Positions 21,723 through 29,755 of a stretch of 40,276 bases of DNA are shown one piece after another. Made by a program: the position numbers and the translations under genes. Source of the stretch: JBELMB01 sp042088665 (lineage in GTDB: Bacteria; Pseudomonadota; Alphaproteobacteria; Rhodobacterales; Rhodobacteraceae); NCBI GenBank assembly GCA_042088665.1, contig JBELMB010000032.1, positions 1-40,276 of the forward strand. The letters run 5' to 3'. The notes under the pieces are model-generated. The model ran no database searches. It was not told where the DNA came from and worked only from the letters and a program-made list of their open reading frames with translations. The number at the start of each line of letters is the position of its first letter. Within the stretch, counting starts at the first letter, position 1.

Positions 21723-22738
21723 TAAAGGTAATCACGCGGTACTTTGACACCGCGGCGCAAGCCCGAGAGGCAGAGCGAAGGCTATTGTCCAAGCGGCTGT
21801 CCGCGCGCATTTTGCGGATATTTTCGCAGACAGAAGGCCTTGAGTCCGCCCTGACGGCGGCTGGGGTCCTCCCTGAGACGGCGGAGGCCTATGCGGGCCG
21901 CATGGCCTCTGATGGTGGCGCGGTGCTGATGGTCCGGACCGGTCACAGGCCGCTGGGTATCGCGCAGACTGCGCGCGAAGTCATGTCAGAAATGGGCGCC
22001 CGTGACATGGGCGAACGAACCGAAGAAGTCATAGTGAAGGAAAAGCCTATGGAGAACTCCAGCCTCCTCGCCGGGAACCCGCGGTTGTTGACCCGCGACA
22101 GGGATCCGAATGCCACCAATTTCTACATGGCGAACTGGCCGATCGCTCTGATCAGCCGTCGCAAGCCGAACTCCAACTCGCTGATCCCGCGGCATGGTCG
22201 CATGGCGAACTGGCCGATCGCGCTGACGGCGCGGATCCAACCCCGTGACGAATTTGCCTTTCCGCGCCACGCGCGCATGGCCAACCTGATCTTTCCGCTG
22301 ACCATTCGCCGGAAGCCGTCGGACAATTTCATCTTTCCGCGCCACGCGCGCATGGCCGATGTGATCCTGCCGCTGTTGAACGGGCGCAAGCCCTACACCG
22401 GCTCGCTGATCCCGCGGCATCACCGTTTTGCCAACTGGCCCTTCCCGCATCTGATCAACGGCAAGCAACACACCAATTCGCTGATGGCAGGGGCGCCACG
22501 GATGGCCGCGGGTCCGATGAACCTGATTTCCAAGCGCAAGCCGTTCACCGGGTCAATCTTTGGCCGTCACGCACGGATGGGGAATTTCATCCTGCCGCTG
22601 CTGAGCAAGCGCAAGCCCTTTACCGGGTCGATTGTTGGACGTCATTCACGCATGGCGAATTTCATCCTGCCGCTGGTGGTCAAGAATTCATCGGCAGAGA
22701 AGGGCCGTTTCGGTTTCCCGACGCTGTTGCGGCGCTGA
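21719..22738 (+). CDS. Uncharacterised 25-residue-repeat protein of the puc operon
   Basis: I do not recognise this 339-residue protein. Its ATG overlaps the pucC stop (ATGA), so it belongs to the puc operon. Residues 1-100 form a small alpha/beta domain that resembles general-stress (YflT-like) domains (ITRYFDTAAQAREAERRL ... ETAEAYAGRMASDGGAVLMV). Residues 111-136 are a degenerate linker. Residues 137-311 are seven exact-register 25-residue repeats, and 312-339 a truncated eighth. Repeats start MAN, carry a central RKP and end with PRH-x-R. The protein is strongly basic with no signal peptide and short hydrophobic patches (ILPLL) but no full membrane span. It occupies the position of pucDE in Rhodobacter capsulatus, whose products stabilise LH2. 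A role in antenna organisation or membrane binding is inferred only from this. A second AAGGA ribosome site precedes Met111, so a shorter repeat-only form is possible. Confidence 0.85.
   Translation: MIKVITRYFDTAAQAREAERRLLSKRLSARILRIFSQTEGLESALTAAGVLPETAEAYAGRMASDGGAVLMVRTGHRPLGIAQTAREVMSEMGARDMGERTEEVIVKEKPMENSSLLAGNPRLLTRDRDPNATNFYMANWPIALISRRKPNSNSLIPRHGRMANWPIALTARIQPRDEFAFPRHARMANLIFPLTIRRKPSDNFIFPRHARMADVILPLLNGRKPYTGSLIPRHHRFANWPFPHLINGKQHTNSLMAGAPRMAAGPMNLISKRKPFTGSIFGRHARMGNFILPLLSKRKPFTGSIVGRHSRMANFILPLVVKNSSAEKGRFGFPTLLRR
22127..22651 (+). repeat. Seven tandem 75-bp coding repeats (25 residues each)
   Basis: The units start at 22127, 22202, 22277, 22352, 22427, 22502 and 22577, each exactly 25 codons, with a truncated eighth from 22652. 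Conserved features are MA(N/D) at 1-3, Pro near 5-7, RKP at about 12-14, a Ser/Phe-Ile/Leu pair at about 18-20 and (P/G)RH-x-R at 21-25. Units 2-3 and 6-7 are the most alike. Protein conservation exceeds DNA identity, which points to selection on the unit rather than very recent duplication. Confidence 0.95.
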
Positions 22739-22761
22739 ACAGCGCGCGGGACAAGCATCGA

Positions 22762-22786
22762 GGCGGACTGCCCAAAGCCGTCCGCC
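22762..22786 (+). terminator. Terminator-like hairpin at the end of the puc operon
   Basis: GGCGGAC and GTCCGCC form a perfect 7-bp stem with an 11-base loop, 23 bases after the repeat-protein stop. No T-run follows, so it may act as an mRNA 3' end barrier or with Rho. Confidence 0.5.
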
Positions 22787-22899
22787 AAGACCGCTAAGGG
22801 AGCGGCGTCGGTACGCACCCTAGTTGGTGAAAAGGGACACTGTACTTGAGCCATCCGAGAGATAATTTGTACCTCTAAAGCATCTATCAGCTATGGACC

Positions 22900-23730
22900 A
22901 TGGAAGAGACCGACATTACCCATGCAGACCAGCTTTGGGAGCTAATGGTTCGAAATCCAGCGCCCCTTTATGGGATTTGTACAAACTCCGCATTTAATAT
23001 GGTAAGTGAGAAGAAAATCAATGGTAAGCGAAAGCTCCTCAGATTTTTGCCTGGTCGAAAGCCACAATTGGTTGATCAGGATCTTTGGGCGCGATGGGAA
23101 CCTATTGACATTGGACGAGGAGCGGAACACTGGGTTTATGGCAAAGTAAGCATAAACCCGGACAGTGTTGGGCAACTCTTTAGCGATTATACGTTAAAGG
23201 ACGAGGGCGATCCACTTATACCAGATGTATTCATCTGGGGGAATTTGGTTGTGAGTGAGCGCGCGCGTGATCTGATCGAGTCCTTCGCGCCGGGGTATTG
23301 CTATTTCTCCCCCGCTCAAATTTTGGGGAAGGCGAGTGGGCGGCCCACACCAATAGACTATTTTCATGTCTATGTGCGGCACACATTTTACTATGATGGT
23401 CCAATTTATAAAGAAAGCATACACCAGCCAGGGATAATGCGGGGTGGGGAGGTAGACCCAATAGCATGGAGGGCCTTTTGTCGTTCCCAGATTGTGCAGA
23501 AGCTTGCGTTTGATTTGCCAATTTTTTTGTTTGATAGGCAATCTACCCTTCCGATCATCAACTCAGCTTTGTTGCAACATCTAAAGTCTGAAAAAATCAC
23601 AGGGCTGCTGGAGCTGACTCCAACGCGTATTGGACGTCAGGTGCGGCCAAGGTCGCATTGGGGATATGAGACGGTGGTTCCGCTCGATCCGGACTATCGC
23701 GAAACTATGAAGACGTCTCCGCTCACATAA
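22900..23730 (+). CDS. Imm11-like (DUF1629) protein
   Basis: The 276-residue protein is encoded in clearly AT-richer DNA than its surroundings and uses rarer codons for this genome. The segment DVFIWGNLVVSERARDLI with a following YFHVYVRHTFYYD resembles Imm11/DUF1629 proteins, which serve as immunity proteins to secreted polymorphic toxins, often those with HNH-type (AHH) nuclease domains. It has no signal peptide or membrane span. The small gene 11 bases downstream may be its partner. Normally the toxin gene lies upstream, and none is seen in the 160 bases before it, so this may be an orphan or remnant. The family call is made from recognisable motifs and is moderately certain; acquisition by transfer is inferred from composition. 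Confidence 0.55.
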   Translation: MEETDITHADQLWELMVRNPAPLYGICTNSAFNMVSEKKINGKRKLLRFLPGRKPQLVDQDLWARWEPIDIGRGAEHWVYGKVSINPDSVGQLFSDYTLKDEGDPLIPDVFIWGNLVVSERARDLIESFAPGYCYFSPAQILGKASGRPTPIDYFHVYVRHTFYYDGPIYKESIHQPGIMRGGEVDPIAWRAFCRSQIVQKLAFDLPIFLFDRQSTLPIINSALLQHLKSEKITGLLELTPTRIGRQVRPRSHWGYETVVPLDPDYRETMKTSPLT

Positions 23731-23741
23731 AGGATCCTGAA

Positions 23742-23996
23742 GTGACAAGCTACAGAGACAGATGGGAAGAAGCAAACCCAGACAGAGCGCAGCTTTTTGC
23801 TGGTGTGGATTCACAGGTTCATCATGCAATCACAAATCAATTTTTAACCGATTTTGATGACCTGTTGAGCAAAATCTACGATCCAGACAATCCGCTTGAT
23901 AGGGATAACCCTCGTTTTACGCAGATTCTTCCCAAGAACGCAGTAGCAGCGACATCCCTCTCCCTACCGCCCTTTATTTTTGGGCGATTCGGATAA
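23742..23996 (+). CDS. Small protein with Val-His-His motif, possible toxin-domain remnant
   Basis: The 84-residue product starts at GTG with an AAAGGA ribosome site, 11 bases after the Imm11-like gene. It begins YRDRWEEANPDRAQLF (after MTS) and contains SQVHHAITNQFLTDF and DNPLDRDNPRF. A VHH followed by a helix and an Asn-rich segment is reminiscent of HNH/endonuclease-VII-fold toxin domains of polymorphic toxins, but it lacks upstream delivery domains and is short. It ends in a hydrophobic tail. It could be a truncated toxin, a solitary nuclease-like protein or an unrelated small protein. Function is uncertain; the terminator directly after it shows that the two-gene unit is transcribed as a cassette. 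Confidence 0.45.
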   Translation: MTSYRDRWEEANPDRAQLFAGVDSQVHHAITNQFLTDFDDLLSKIYDPDNPLDRDNPRFTQILPKNAVAATSLSLPPFIFGRFG

Positions 23997-24006
23997 GAAA
24001 AGGTCA

Positions 24007-24040
24007 AGCCGCCCGGGAAACCGGCGGCTTTTTCTGTTTT
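24007..24040 (+). terminator. Strong Rho-independent terminator
   Basis: AGCCGCC pairs with GGCGGCT, extended inward to a GAAA loop with one bulged C, followed by TTTTTCTGTTTT. It closes the AT-rich two-gene cassette and faces the end of the convergent catabolic operon. The remaining bases to 24143 hold no gene I can support. Confidence 0.88.
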
Positions 24041-24143
24041 GGTCGTCGAGCCGATCCATCAACTGGCTTTGCGCTGCATGGCGCGGGTGACGAACCGGCC
24101 ATCGCCCTGTGCCCAACGCACGAAACGTCCCAAGGTTGCAGGT

Positions 24144-25073
24144 TCACCGCAGGTCGCGCACCGCTTTCTGCATCGCCACGATCAGGGCATCGCGGTCCGC
24201 AGAAAGCGCCGCCGGATCCTTGCCCTGCGCCTCTGCCTGCACGCCTTGCACAAGCTGCGCGATGACCTCTTCGGTCAGGTAGGGACGCCCCAAGTCGTCC
24301 CACCAACCGTTGAACGTGCCCTGAAAGTGGTCGCAAAAGGCCTGCAACCCACCGTCCCCCGCACCGAGGTTGAACAACATCGTCGGCCCCATGGCGGCCC
24401 AGCGCAGGCCGGGGCCGGCCCACATCGCCTTGTCCACATCCTCGACGCTGGCAACACCCTCGATCACCATGTGCACCGCCTCGCGCCAAACGGCCGCTTG
24501 CAGGCGGTTGGCCACATGGCCGGGCATGCCTTTGTGCAGGCGAATAGTGACCTTGCCGATGTCCTCATAAAATCTGCGCGCGGTGTCAAAGGCGGCTTCT
24601 TCGGTCTCCGGGCCTGCGGTCATTTCCACCAGTGGGATGAGGTGCGGTGGGTTGAAGGGATGGCCAAGGACAAAACGGCCCGGGTGCGCGAACCCGGCTG
24701 CAATCGCCTCCCATGTCAGCCCGGAGGTGGAGCTGGAAAATACCGCGTTTGGCGCAAGTGCTTGCTCGACCTCACGGATCAGCGCGTGCTTGATGGGGAG
24801 CCGCTCAGGCGCATTTTCCTGAACGAGCCCGGCGTCTGAAACGGCCGCGATGGCCTCTGTGTGAAATGTGATCCGGGTTGGATCGCCCCGCTCCGTCAGG
24901 CCCAGTTCGGTTAGGGCGGGCCATGCGGTGTCAATATAGGCCCGGGTCTGGGCCTCCGCCTCCAGGGCGGGATCATATACCGCAACCGAGCGTCCTGCTG
25001 CCAGAAACAGCGCCGCCCAGCTTGCGCCAATGACACCAGCGCCCAGCACGGCGCAATGTGAAATCTCAGACAT
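24144..25073 (-). CDS. L-carnitine dehydrogenase-like 3-hydroxyacyl dehydrogenase
   Basis: The 309-residue enzyme has an N-terminal Rossmann fold (GAGVIGASWA, 11-20) and the family motif HPFNPPHLIPLVEM. These place it with 3-hydroxyacyl-CoA/carnitine dehydrogenases, which oxidise the 3-hydroxyl of carnitine to 3-dehydrocarnitine with NAD. Many alphaproteobacterial forms carry a fused thioesterase; this one stops after the dehydrogenase. The ATG at 25073 overlaps the stop of the upstream short-chain dehydrogenase gene (TGATG), so it is last in the operon. Carnitine as substrate is inferred from the beta-keto acid cleavage enzyme, betaine-type importer and regulator nearby; 3-hydroxybutyryl-CoA is the alternative. 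Confidence 0.8.
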   Translation of the reverse strand: MSEISHCAVLGAGVIGASWAALFLAAGRSVAVYDPALEAEAQTRAYIDTAWPALTELGLTERGDPTRITFHTEAIAAVSDAGLVQENAPERLPIKHALIREVEQALAPNAVFSSSTSGLTWEAIAAGFAHPGRFVLGHPFNPPHLIPLVEMTAGPETEEAAFDTARRFYEDIGKVTIRLHKGMPGHVANRLQAAVWREAVHMVIEGVASVEDVDKAMWAGPGLRWAAMGPTMLFNLGAGDGGLQAFCDHFQGTFNGWWDDLGRPYLTEEVIAQLVQGVQAEAQGKDPAALSADRDALIVAMQKAVRDLR

Positions 25074-25813
25074 CAGAACAGTCCCGGATTGAGGGGGGAG
25101 GCGGCGGTCAGACCGCCATCCACGGTAAAGAACTGGCCGGTGGCAAAGCTCGCCTCGTCGGACGCCAACCAAAGCGCCATGTTCGCGATATCCTCGGGTT
25201 GGCCAAAGCGTTGCACGGCGTGCCGTGCGAGGGCATCCCCCCGCGCGGCCTGTGGATCACCAGCAAGGTCAAAGCCCGCGTCGAGCATCCCGGTCTCGAC
25301 CCATCCCGGCAAGATCGCGTTGCACCGGACCTGTGGCCCATGGTCCACCGCGATGGAGCGGGTCAGCCCGTGCACAAAGCTTTTCGAGGCATTGTAAAGC
25401 GCCATCCTCGGGTCGGCGACCGTGCCGGAGATAGAGCCGAGGTTGATGATCGATCCGCGCGCCATATGCGGCAGAAAGGCCCGACACATCAGAAAAACAC
25501 CCTTGCAGTTGGTATCGATGACCAGATCCCAATCGGCGTCCGTGCTCTCGGCAACGGTCTTTTCCACCTGTACGCCCGCGTTGTTCACAAGGATTTCGAG
25601 CGGTCCGCGCCACGCATCCGCAAAGATCTGCACCGCGCCAATGTCGCTGACATCGAGGGTCTGCCAGCCGCAGTCCTCCGGCAGATCCGGCGGCCGGGGG
25701 CCACGCCCACAGGTTGTCACATTCGCCCCTTCGCGCAGGAAACGGGCAACGATGGCGCGCCCGATGCCTTGCCGCCCGCCGGTGACGAGCGCGGTTTTGC
25801 CCTGCAACCGCAT
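25073..25813 (-). CDS. Short-chain dehydrogenase/reductase
   Basis: The 246-residue classical SDR shows the cofactor motif VTGGRQGIGRAI (about 10-21), NNAGV, the catalytic serine in NLGSISG and the YNASK catalytic pair. It is cytosolic and uses NAD(P). It overlaps the genes on both sides by TGATG junctions, so it is co-translated with the aldehyde dehydrogenase and carnitine-dehydrogenase-like genes. The substrate is not readable from sequence; an alcohol or hydroxyacid intermediate of quaternary amine breakdown is plausible. A TTG codon just before the ATG was not chosen. Confidence 0.85.
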   Translation of the reverse strand: MRLQGKTALVTGGRQGIGRAIVARFLREGANVTTCGRGPRPPDLPEDCGWQTLDVSDIGAVQIFADAWRGPLEILVNNAGVQVEKTVAESTDADWDLVIDTNCKGVFLMCRAFLPHMARGSIINLGSISGTVADPRMALYNASKSFVHGLTRSIAVDHGPQVRCNAILPGWVETGMLDAGFDLAGDPQAARGDALARHAVQRFGQPEDIANMALWLASDEASFATGQFFTVDGGLTAASPLNPGLF

Positions 25814-27231
25814 CAATGCGCAATCATCACGTGGCGGACCGAAGTATAGGCGTCCAGTGCATAGACCGACATGTCACAGCCGGTACCGGAGCCTTTCATC
25901 GCGGCCCATGGCATCTCTGGTGTGCCGACGCCATGCGTGTTCACCCAGGTGAAACCATAACGCAGCCGGGCCGTCATCTGCATCGCCAGACCGACATTCG
26001 ACGTCCAGACCGAAGATGCCAGCCCATAGCGCGAGGCGTTCGCGATCTTCAGCGCCTCTTCTGCCTCGGAAAAGCGCGAAAGCGTCACGACCGGGCCAAA
26101 CACCTCGTCCCGCGCGATTTCCGCATGGTTGTCCACATTGGCGATCACCGTGGGTTCGTAGAAGAACCCCGGGCCGCTGCCCGCAACGCCACCCGCGACA
26201 ATCTCGACCGAAGGGCGCGCGCGTTCGACAAAAGCCGCGACGCGGGCGCGCTGTGTTTCGGACACGATGGGGCCCATTTCGGTACCATCGGCCCTTGGGG
26301 CACCGGTCTGGATTTCCTTGACCTGCGCCTCGACGGCGGCGACGAGGCGATCGTAAATCCCATCCTGAACGAGGATCCGACAGGGTTGCGCGCAATCCTG
26401 TCCGGCGTTGAAGAAGCTGCCATAGCGAATGGTTTCGGCGACCGCATCGACGTCAGCATCGTCAAAGACGATCACCGGTGCCTTGCCACCCAGCTCCAGA
26501 TGTACATGGCGCACCTGTTGGCTGGCGGCACGCATGGCGGCCATCCCTGTGGCAGGGGATCCGGTGACAGAGATGGCCTCGACGCCCGGGTGATTGATGA
26601 GTTGGTCGCCAATCGTCGGCCCTCGGCCATGGATCACGTTCAGGACCCCCTTGGGCAGCACATCTCCCAGCAATTCTGCCGCGCGCAGGGTCGACAGCGG
26701 CGTGATCTCGGAAGGTTTCAGAACCACCGTGCAGCCCGCCGCGATTGGGGCGGCGAGTTTCCAGGCAGCCATCATCAAGGGGTAGTTCCAGGGCGCAATC
26801 GCGGCAACCGGTCCCACCGGGTCGCGGCGGATCATGGATGTATGCCCGGCCACGTATTCCCCGGCGGCAGAGCCCGTCATGGTGCGCGCAGCCCCGGCAA
26901 AAAACCGAAACGTGTCGATGGTCAGCGGCATTTCATCATCGCGCGCGCTGGGCCATGGCTTGCCCACGTCGCGGCTTTCGAGGGCCGCGAGTTCGTCCTG
27001 ATGGGTCTCCAACACGTCGGCGATCTGCAGCAGCAGCGCCGCGCGGTCTGCCGGCGTGGACTGTGAGAATGTGTCAAAGGCGGCTTCGGCGCCAGCGACG
27101 GCGGCCTCGACCTGGGCGGCGCTGGCTTCGGCCACTTGAGTGATCTCTTCGCCAGTGGCGGGGTCGACGATCGACAGCGCTGCGCCCTCGCCTTCTGTGA
27201 GCACCCCGTCGATCAACAGCCTTGTTTGCAT
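25813..27231 (-). CDS. Aldehyde dehydrogenase (betaine-aldehyde/semialdehyde type)
   Basis: The 472-residue enzyme contains the aldehyde dehydrogenase hallmarks HLELGGKAPVIV (catalytic Glu) and FFNAGQDCAQPCRI (catalytic Cys), and AIAPWNYPLMMAAWK. It oxidises an aldehyde with NAD(P). In this operon candidate substrates are betaine aldehyde (from choline released by the sulfatase) or malic semialdehyde (from carnitine cleavage by the Rieske enzyme). No choline oxidase or dehydrogenase is in the window, so betaine aldehyde is only one option. The ATG at 27231 follows a strong GGAGGACACC ribosome site and was chosen over a longer frame. Confidence 0.9.
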   Translation of the reverse strand: MQTRLLIDGVLTEGEGAALSIVDPATGEEITQVAEASAAQVEAAVAGAEAAFDTFSQSTPADRAALLLQIADVLETHQDELAALESRDVGKPWPSARDDEMPLTIDTFRFFAGAARTMTGSAAGEYVAGHTSMIRRDPVGPVAAIAPWNYPLMMAAWKLAAPIAAGCTVVLKPSEITPLSTLRAAELLGDVLPKGVLNVIHGRGPTIGDQLINHPGVEAISVTGSPATGMAAMRAASQQVRHVHLELGGKAPVIVFDDADVDAVAETIRYGSFFNAGQDCAQPCRILVQDGIYDRLVAAVEAQVKEIQTGAPRADGTEMGPIVSETQRARVAAFVERARPSVEIVAGGVAGSGPGFFYEPTVIANVDNHAEIARDEVFGPVVTLSRFSEAEEALKIANASRYGLASSVWTSNVGLAMQMTARLRYGFTWVNTHGVGTPEMPWAAMKGSGTGCDMSVYALDAYTSVRHVMIAH

Positions 27232-27241
27232 GGTGTCCTCC

Positions 27242-27964
27242 CTAATTTTCTGCGGCAACGAGAAAAAACGCTGCGCCATCCATGTCGGCAGCGCCCACGA
27301 CCGGCCCGACGGGAAAGTCCGTCTCGCCAAAAACGCGGCCTTTCTTTTGCATCACGGCATGGGCGGCAGCCTGCATGTCGGTCACTGCAAATGTCAGGGC
27401 CCAGAATTCGTAGCCGTTGCGGTTCTCTGGTGGGGCCTCCATCAGGTCCGCCACCGGCGTGCCGTCGAGCGTGAAGTGCCAGCCGCCGTCAATTGCCTGC
27501 GCGTCCCACCCCATGAGCGCCTTGTAGAAATCGGACACCCCCGCGTCGGAGACCACCAGCGTATGACCCAGGCGGGCGCCGGCCTTTTTCCCCTGCACAC
27601 CCGGTGCGAGATCACCCTGATAGAGGGTGAAGCCCGCCCCCAGTGGATCCCGGACAAAGGCCACGCGCCCATCCTGCCAGCCCTCGATGAATTCGACCTT
27701 GCCGCCTTCCGCCATCACGGTCGCCACGCAATCGCCGAGGTCGCGAACCGCAAAATAGCTCATCCAGAAGCTGGGCAAACGCATATCCTGAAAGCGGCGC
27801 GGCATTTCATACAGCCCCGCCACGGGGCCGTCCGCGTTTCGTGCCATGGCATAGGCATCCTTGGGGATCTCCCACCCCATGACCGCCGCGTAAAAGCCGC
27901 GGGCCGTGGCGGGGCGATAGGCGGACAGGTCACACCACGTGGGCGTATTCAGGCCCGGGCGCAT
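27242..27964 (-). CDS. Two-domain VOC (glyoxalase/bleomycin-resistance fold) protein
   Basis: The 240-residue protein has two vicinal-oxygen-chelate modules, beginning TPTWCDLSAYRPATARGFYA and, after residue 125, LGHTLVVSDAGVSDFYKALM. It is soluble and cytoplasmic. VOC proteins of this type are metal-dependent isomerases, dioxygenases or simple ligand binders, and the metal ligands are not obvious here. Its ATG overlaps the stop of the beta-keto acid cleavage gene, so it is co-translated with it. A function in handling a carnitine or betaine intermediate is a guess from position. Confidence 0.8.
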   Translation of the reverse strand: MRPGLNTPTWCDLSAYRPATARGFYAAVMGWEIPKDAYAMARNADGPVAGLYEMPRRFQDMRLPSFWMSYFAVRDLGDCVATVMAEGGKVEFIEGWQDGRVAFVRDPLGAGFTLYQGDLAPGVQGKKAGARLGHTLVVSDAGVSDFYKALMGWDAQAIDGGWHFTLDGTPVADLMEAPPENRNGYEFWALTFAVTDMQAAAHAVMQKKGRVFGETDFPVGPVVGAADMDGAAFFLVAAEN

Positions 27965-28896
27965 CAGAAATCGACCCGGTCGCCGCCCTTGAGCGACAGC
28001 CGCTCGCGGGCCTCATCCGCTGTGGCCACGCTTAGCCCGAGGTTCTCGACAATGCCGCGGATGCGTTCGACCTGTTGCGCGTTTGAGGTCGCCAATTCGC
28101 CTTTGCCGATATAGAGGCTGTCCTCCAGTCCAACGCGGAGATTCCCGCCCAGAAGCGCCGATTGCGTGGCAAACGGCATCTGGTGGCGGCCTGCGGCGAG
28201 CACGGACCATTCGTAGTTTTCCGCCCCGAAAAGCCGGTCGGCGGTGCGGTGCAGGTGCACCAGATGATCAAGTTCCGCCCCCATGCCCCCGAGGATTCCA
28301 AACACCATCTGGATGAAAAAGGGTGGCTTGATCAGGCCTTGGTCAACGAACCATTTCACATTGTAGAGATGGCCGAGATCATAGCATTCGAACTCAAATT
28401 TCGTACCATGCTTTTCGCCCAACTCGCGCAGGGCGTATTCGATGGTGGCGAAGGTGTTGGGAAAGATGAAATCCCGCGTCATGCCAAGGAATTCCGGCTC
28501 CCAGTCGTGTTGCCAGTCCGAGAACTTCTCCAGCAGCGGGAAGATGCCGAAGTTCATACTGCCCATGTTGAGGCTGGCCATCTCGGGGCTGGTGGTGGTT
28601 GCGGCGCGCAGGCGCTCTTCCATCGACATGCCAAGACCCGCGCCGGTGGAGACATTGATCACGGCGTCGGTGGATTGCTTGATGGTTGGCAGAAACTTCA
28701 GGAAGGTTTCCGTGCTGGGATCCGGTTTGCCGGTTTCCGGGTCGCGGGCGTGCAGATGAATGATCGATGCACCGGCCTCTGCGGCCTCGATGCTGGCGGT
28801 TGCGATCTCGGCAGGCGTGACGGGCAGATGTGGCGACATGGTCGGTGTGTGGATGCCACCAGTGGGGGCGCAGGTGATGATGACGGATTTTGGCAT
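27964..28896 (-). CDS. Beta-keto acid cleavage enzyme (BKACE, DUF849)
   Basis: The 310-residue protein matches the BKACE family: start VIITCAPTGGIHTPTMSPHL, zinc-binding HLHARDPETG (H47/H49), NVSTGAG and MASLNMGSMNFG. These Zn enzymes condense a beta-keto acid with acetyl-CoA and cleave it to acetoacetate and a new acyl-CoA. With a carnitine-dehydrogenase-like gene in the same operon, the natural substrate is 3-dehydrocarnitine, giving betainyl-CoA and acetoacetate. A betainyl-CoA thioesterase would then be needed and is not evident here. An AAGGAG ribosome site precedes the ATG. Confidence 0.88.
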   Translation of the reverse strand: MPKSVIITCAPTGGIHTPTMSPHLPVTPAEIATASIEAAEAGASIIHLHARDPETGKPDPSTETFLKFLPTIKQSTDAVINVSTGAGLGMSMEERLRAATTTSPEMASLNMGSMNFGIFPLLEKFSDWQHDWEPEFLGMTRDFIFPNTFATIEYALRELGEKHGTKFEFECYDLGHLYNVKWFVDQGLIKPPFFIQMVFGILGGMGAELDHLVHLHRTADRLFGAENYEWSVLAAGRHQMPFATQSALLGGNLRVGLEDSLYIGKGELATSNAQQVERIRGIVENLGLSVATADEARERLSLKGGDRVDF

Positions 28897-28951
28897 GTCG
28901 AGCTCCTTCTGGGCGGGGCCGAAATCTTTGAAAGATTTCGGCTTGCGGGTG

Positions 28952-29755
28952 TCATAGTTTCATTTGCTGAACCTGTGCCGACAGGCCGCCATCGAGCACC
29001 CAAAGCTGCCCGGCGGCATAGCGTGCCTCGTCCGAGGCCAGCCAGGTGACCAGGTTGGCGATGTCCTCTGGCGTGCCATAGGCGCGCATCGGATGCACGT
29101 CGCGCACCGCTTGTTGCAGTTGGTCCAGCGATTTGCCCTCTCCGCCGGAGCCTTCTCCCTCGAAAAAGCTCTGCAGCATCGGCGTGTCGATGTAACCCGG
29201 GCAGATGGCGTTGACGCGAATGCCCTCGGGGCCGTGGTCACAGGCCATGGCGCGGGTCAGCGCGTGCACGGCGCCCTTGGTGGCGCAATAGACCGCAAGG
29301 CCCGGATCCGCGATGAAACCATCGTAGGAGCCAAAGTTGATCACCGATGCCGAAGGCCCGTCACCCGCCGCCACGCGCAACAGCGGCAGCGCATGTTTCG
29401 ACGCAAGGAAGGTACCGGTGACATTCACCGCGAAAGAGCGGTTCCATTCCTCCAGCGTGGTATCTTCGATCGTTTTCTCGATCTCGATGCCCGCGGCGTT
29501 GACCAGCACATCCAGCCGCCCTGACGTGCCCGAGACGCGCTGCATCGCCGCCTTCACTTCGGTCTCTGACGCCACATCCATACGCAGGAAAGTGCTGCCA
29601 TCCGCGTCATGCGCCGCGAGGGAACCGGCCTCTGACAGGTCGGCGGCATAGACGGTTGCGCCCTCGCGCAAAAAACGGGCCACAATGGCGCGACCGATAC
29701 CGCCGCGCCCACCCGTGACGAGGGCAACCTTGCCCTGCAAACGACCTTCACTCAT
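28952..29755 (-). CDS. Short-chain dehydrogenase/reductase
   Basis: The 267-residue classical SDR has VTGGRGGIGRAI, VNAAGIEIEKT, INFGSYDGF and the catalytic YCATK. It resembles the other SDR of this operon over its length (REGA, EKT, DHGP, PEDIANL blocks), so the two look like paralogues with different substrates. Its start overlaps the end of the choline-sulfatase gene by eight bases. The substrate is unknown; position suggests oxidation of an alcohol derived from choline or carnitine. Confidence 0.85.
   Translation of the reverse strand: MSEGRLQGKVALVTGGRGGIGRAIVARFLREGATVYAADLSEAGSLAAHDADGSTFLRMDVASETEVKAAMQRVSGTSGRLDVLVNAAGIEIEKTIEDTTLEEWNRSFAVNVTGTFLASKHALPLLRVAAGDGPSASVINFGSYDGFIADPGLAVYCATKGAVHALTRAMACDHGPEGIRVNAICPGYIDTPMLQSFFEGEGSGGEGKSLDQLQQAVRDVHPMRAYGTPEDIANLVTWLASDEARYAAGQLWVLDGGLSAQVQQMKL

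Noticed and set aside
22127..22651. The regularly spaced repeats as a CRISPR-like array
   Set aside because: Units are 75 bp, contiguous without spacers, diverged at DNA level and lie in an open frame with protein-level conservation.
24052..24140. Minus-strand short frame after the carnitine-dehydrogenase gene reading CRKRCATCGEPATLGRF and then RFVTRAMQRKAS
   Set aside because: It looks like a zinc-ribbon tail but has no start codon after an upstream stop and is only about 40 codons. I could not support it as a gene or as a remnant of a thioesterase.
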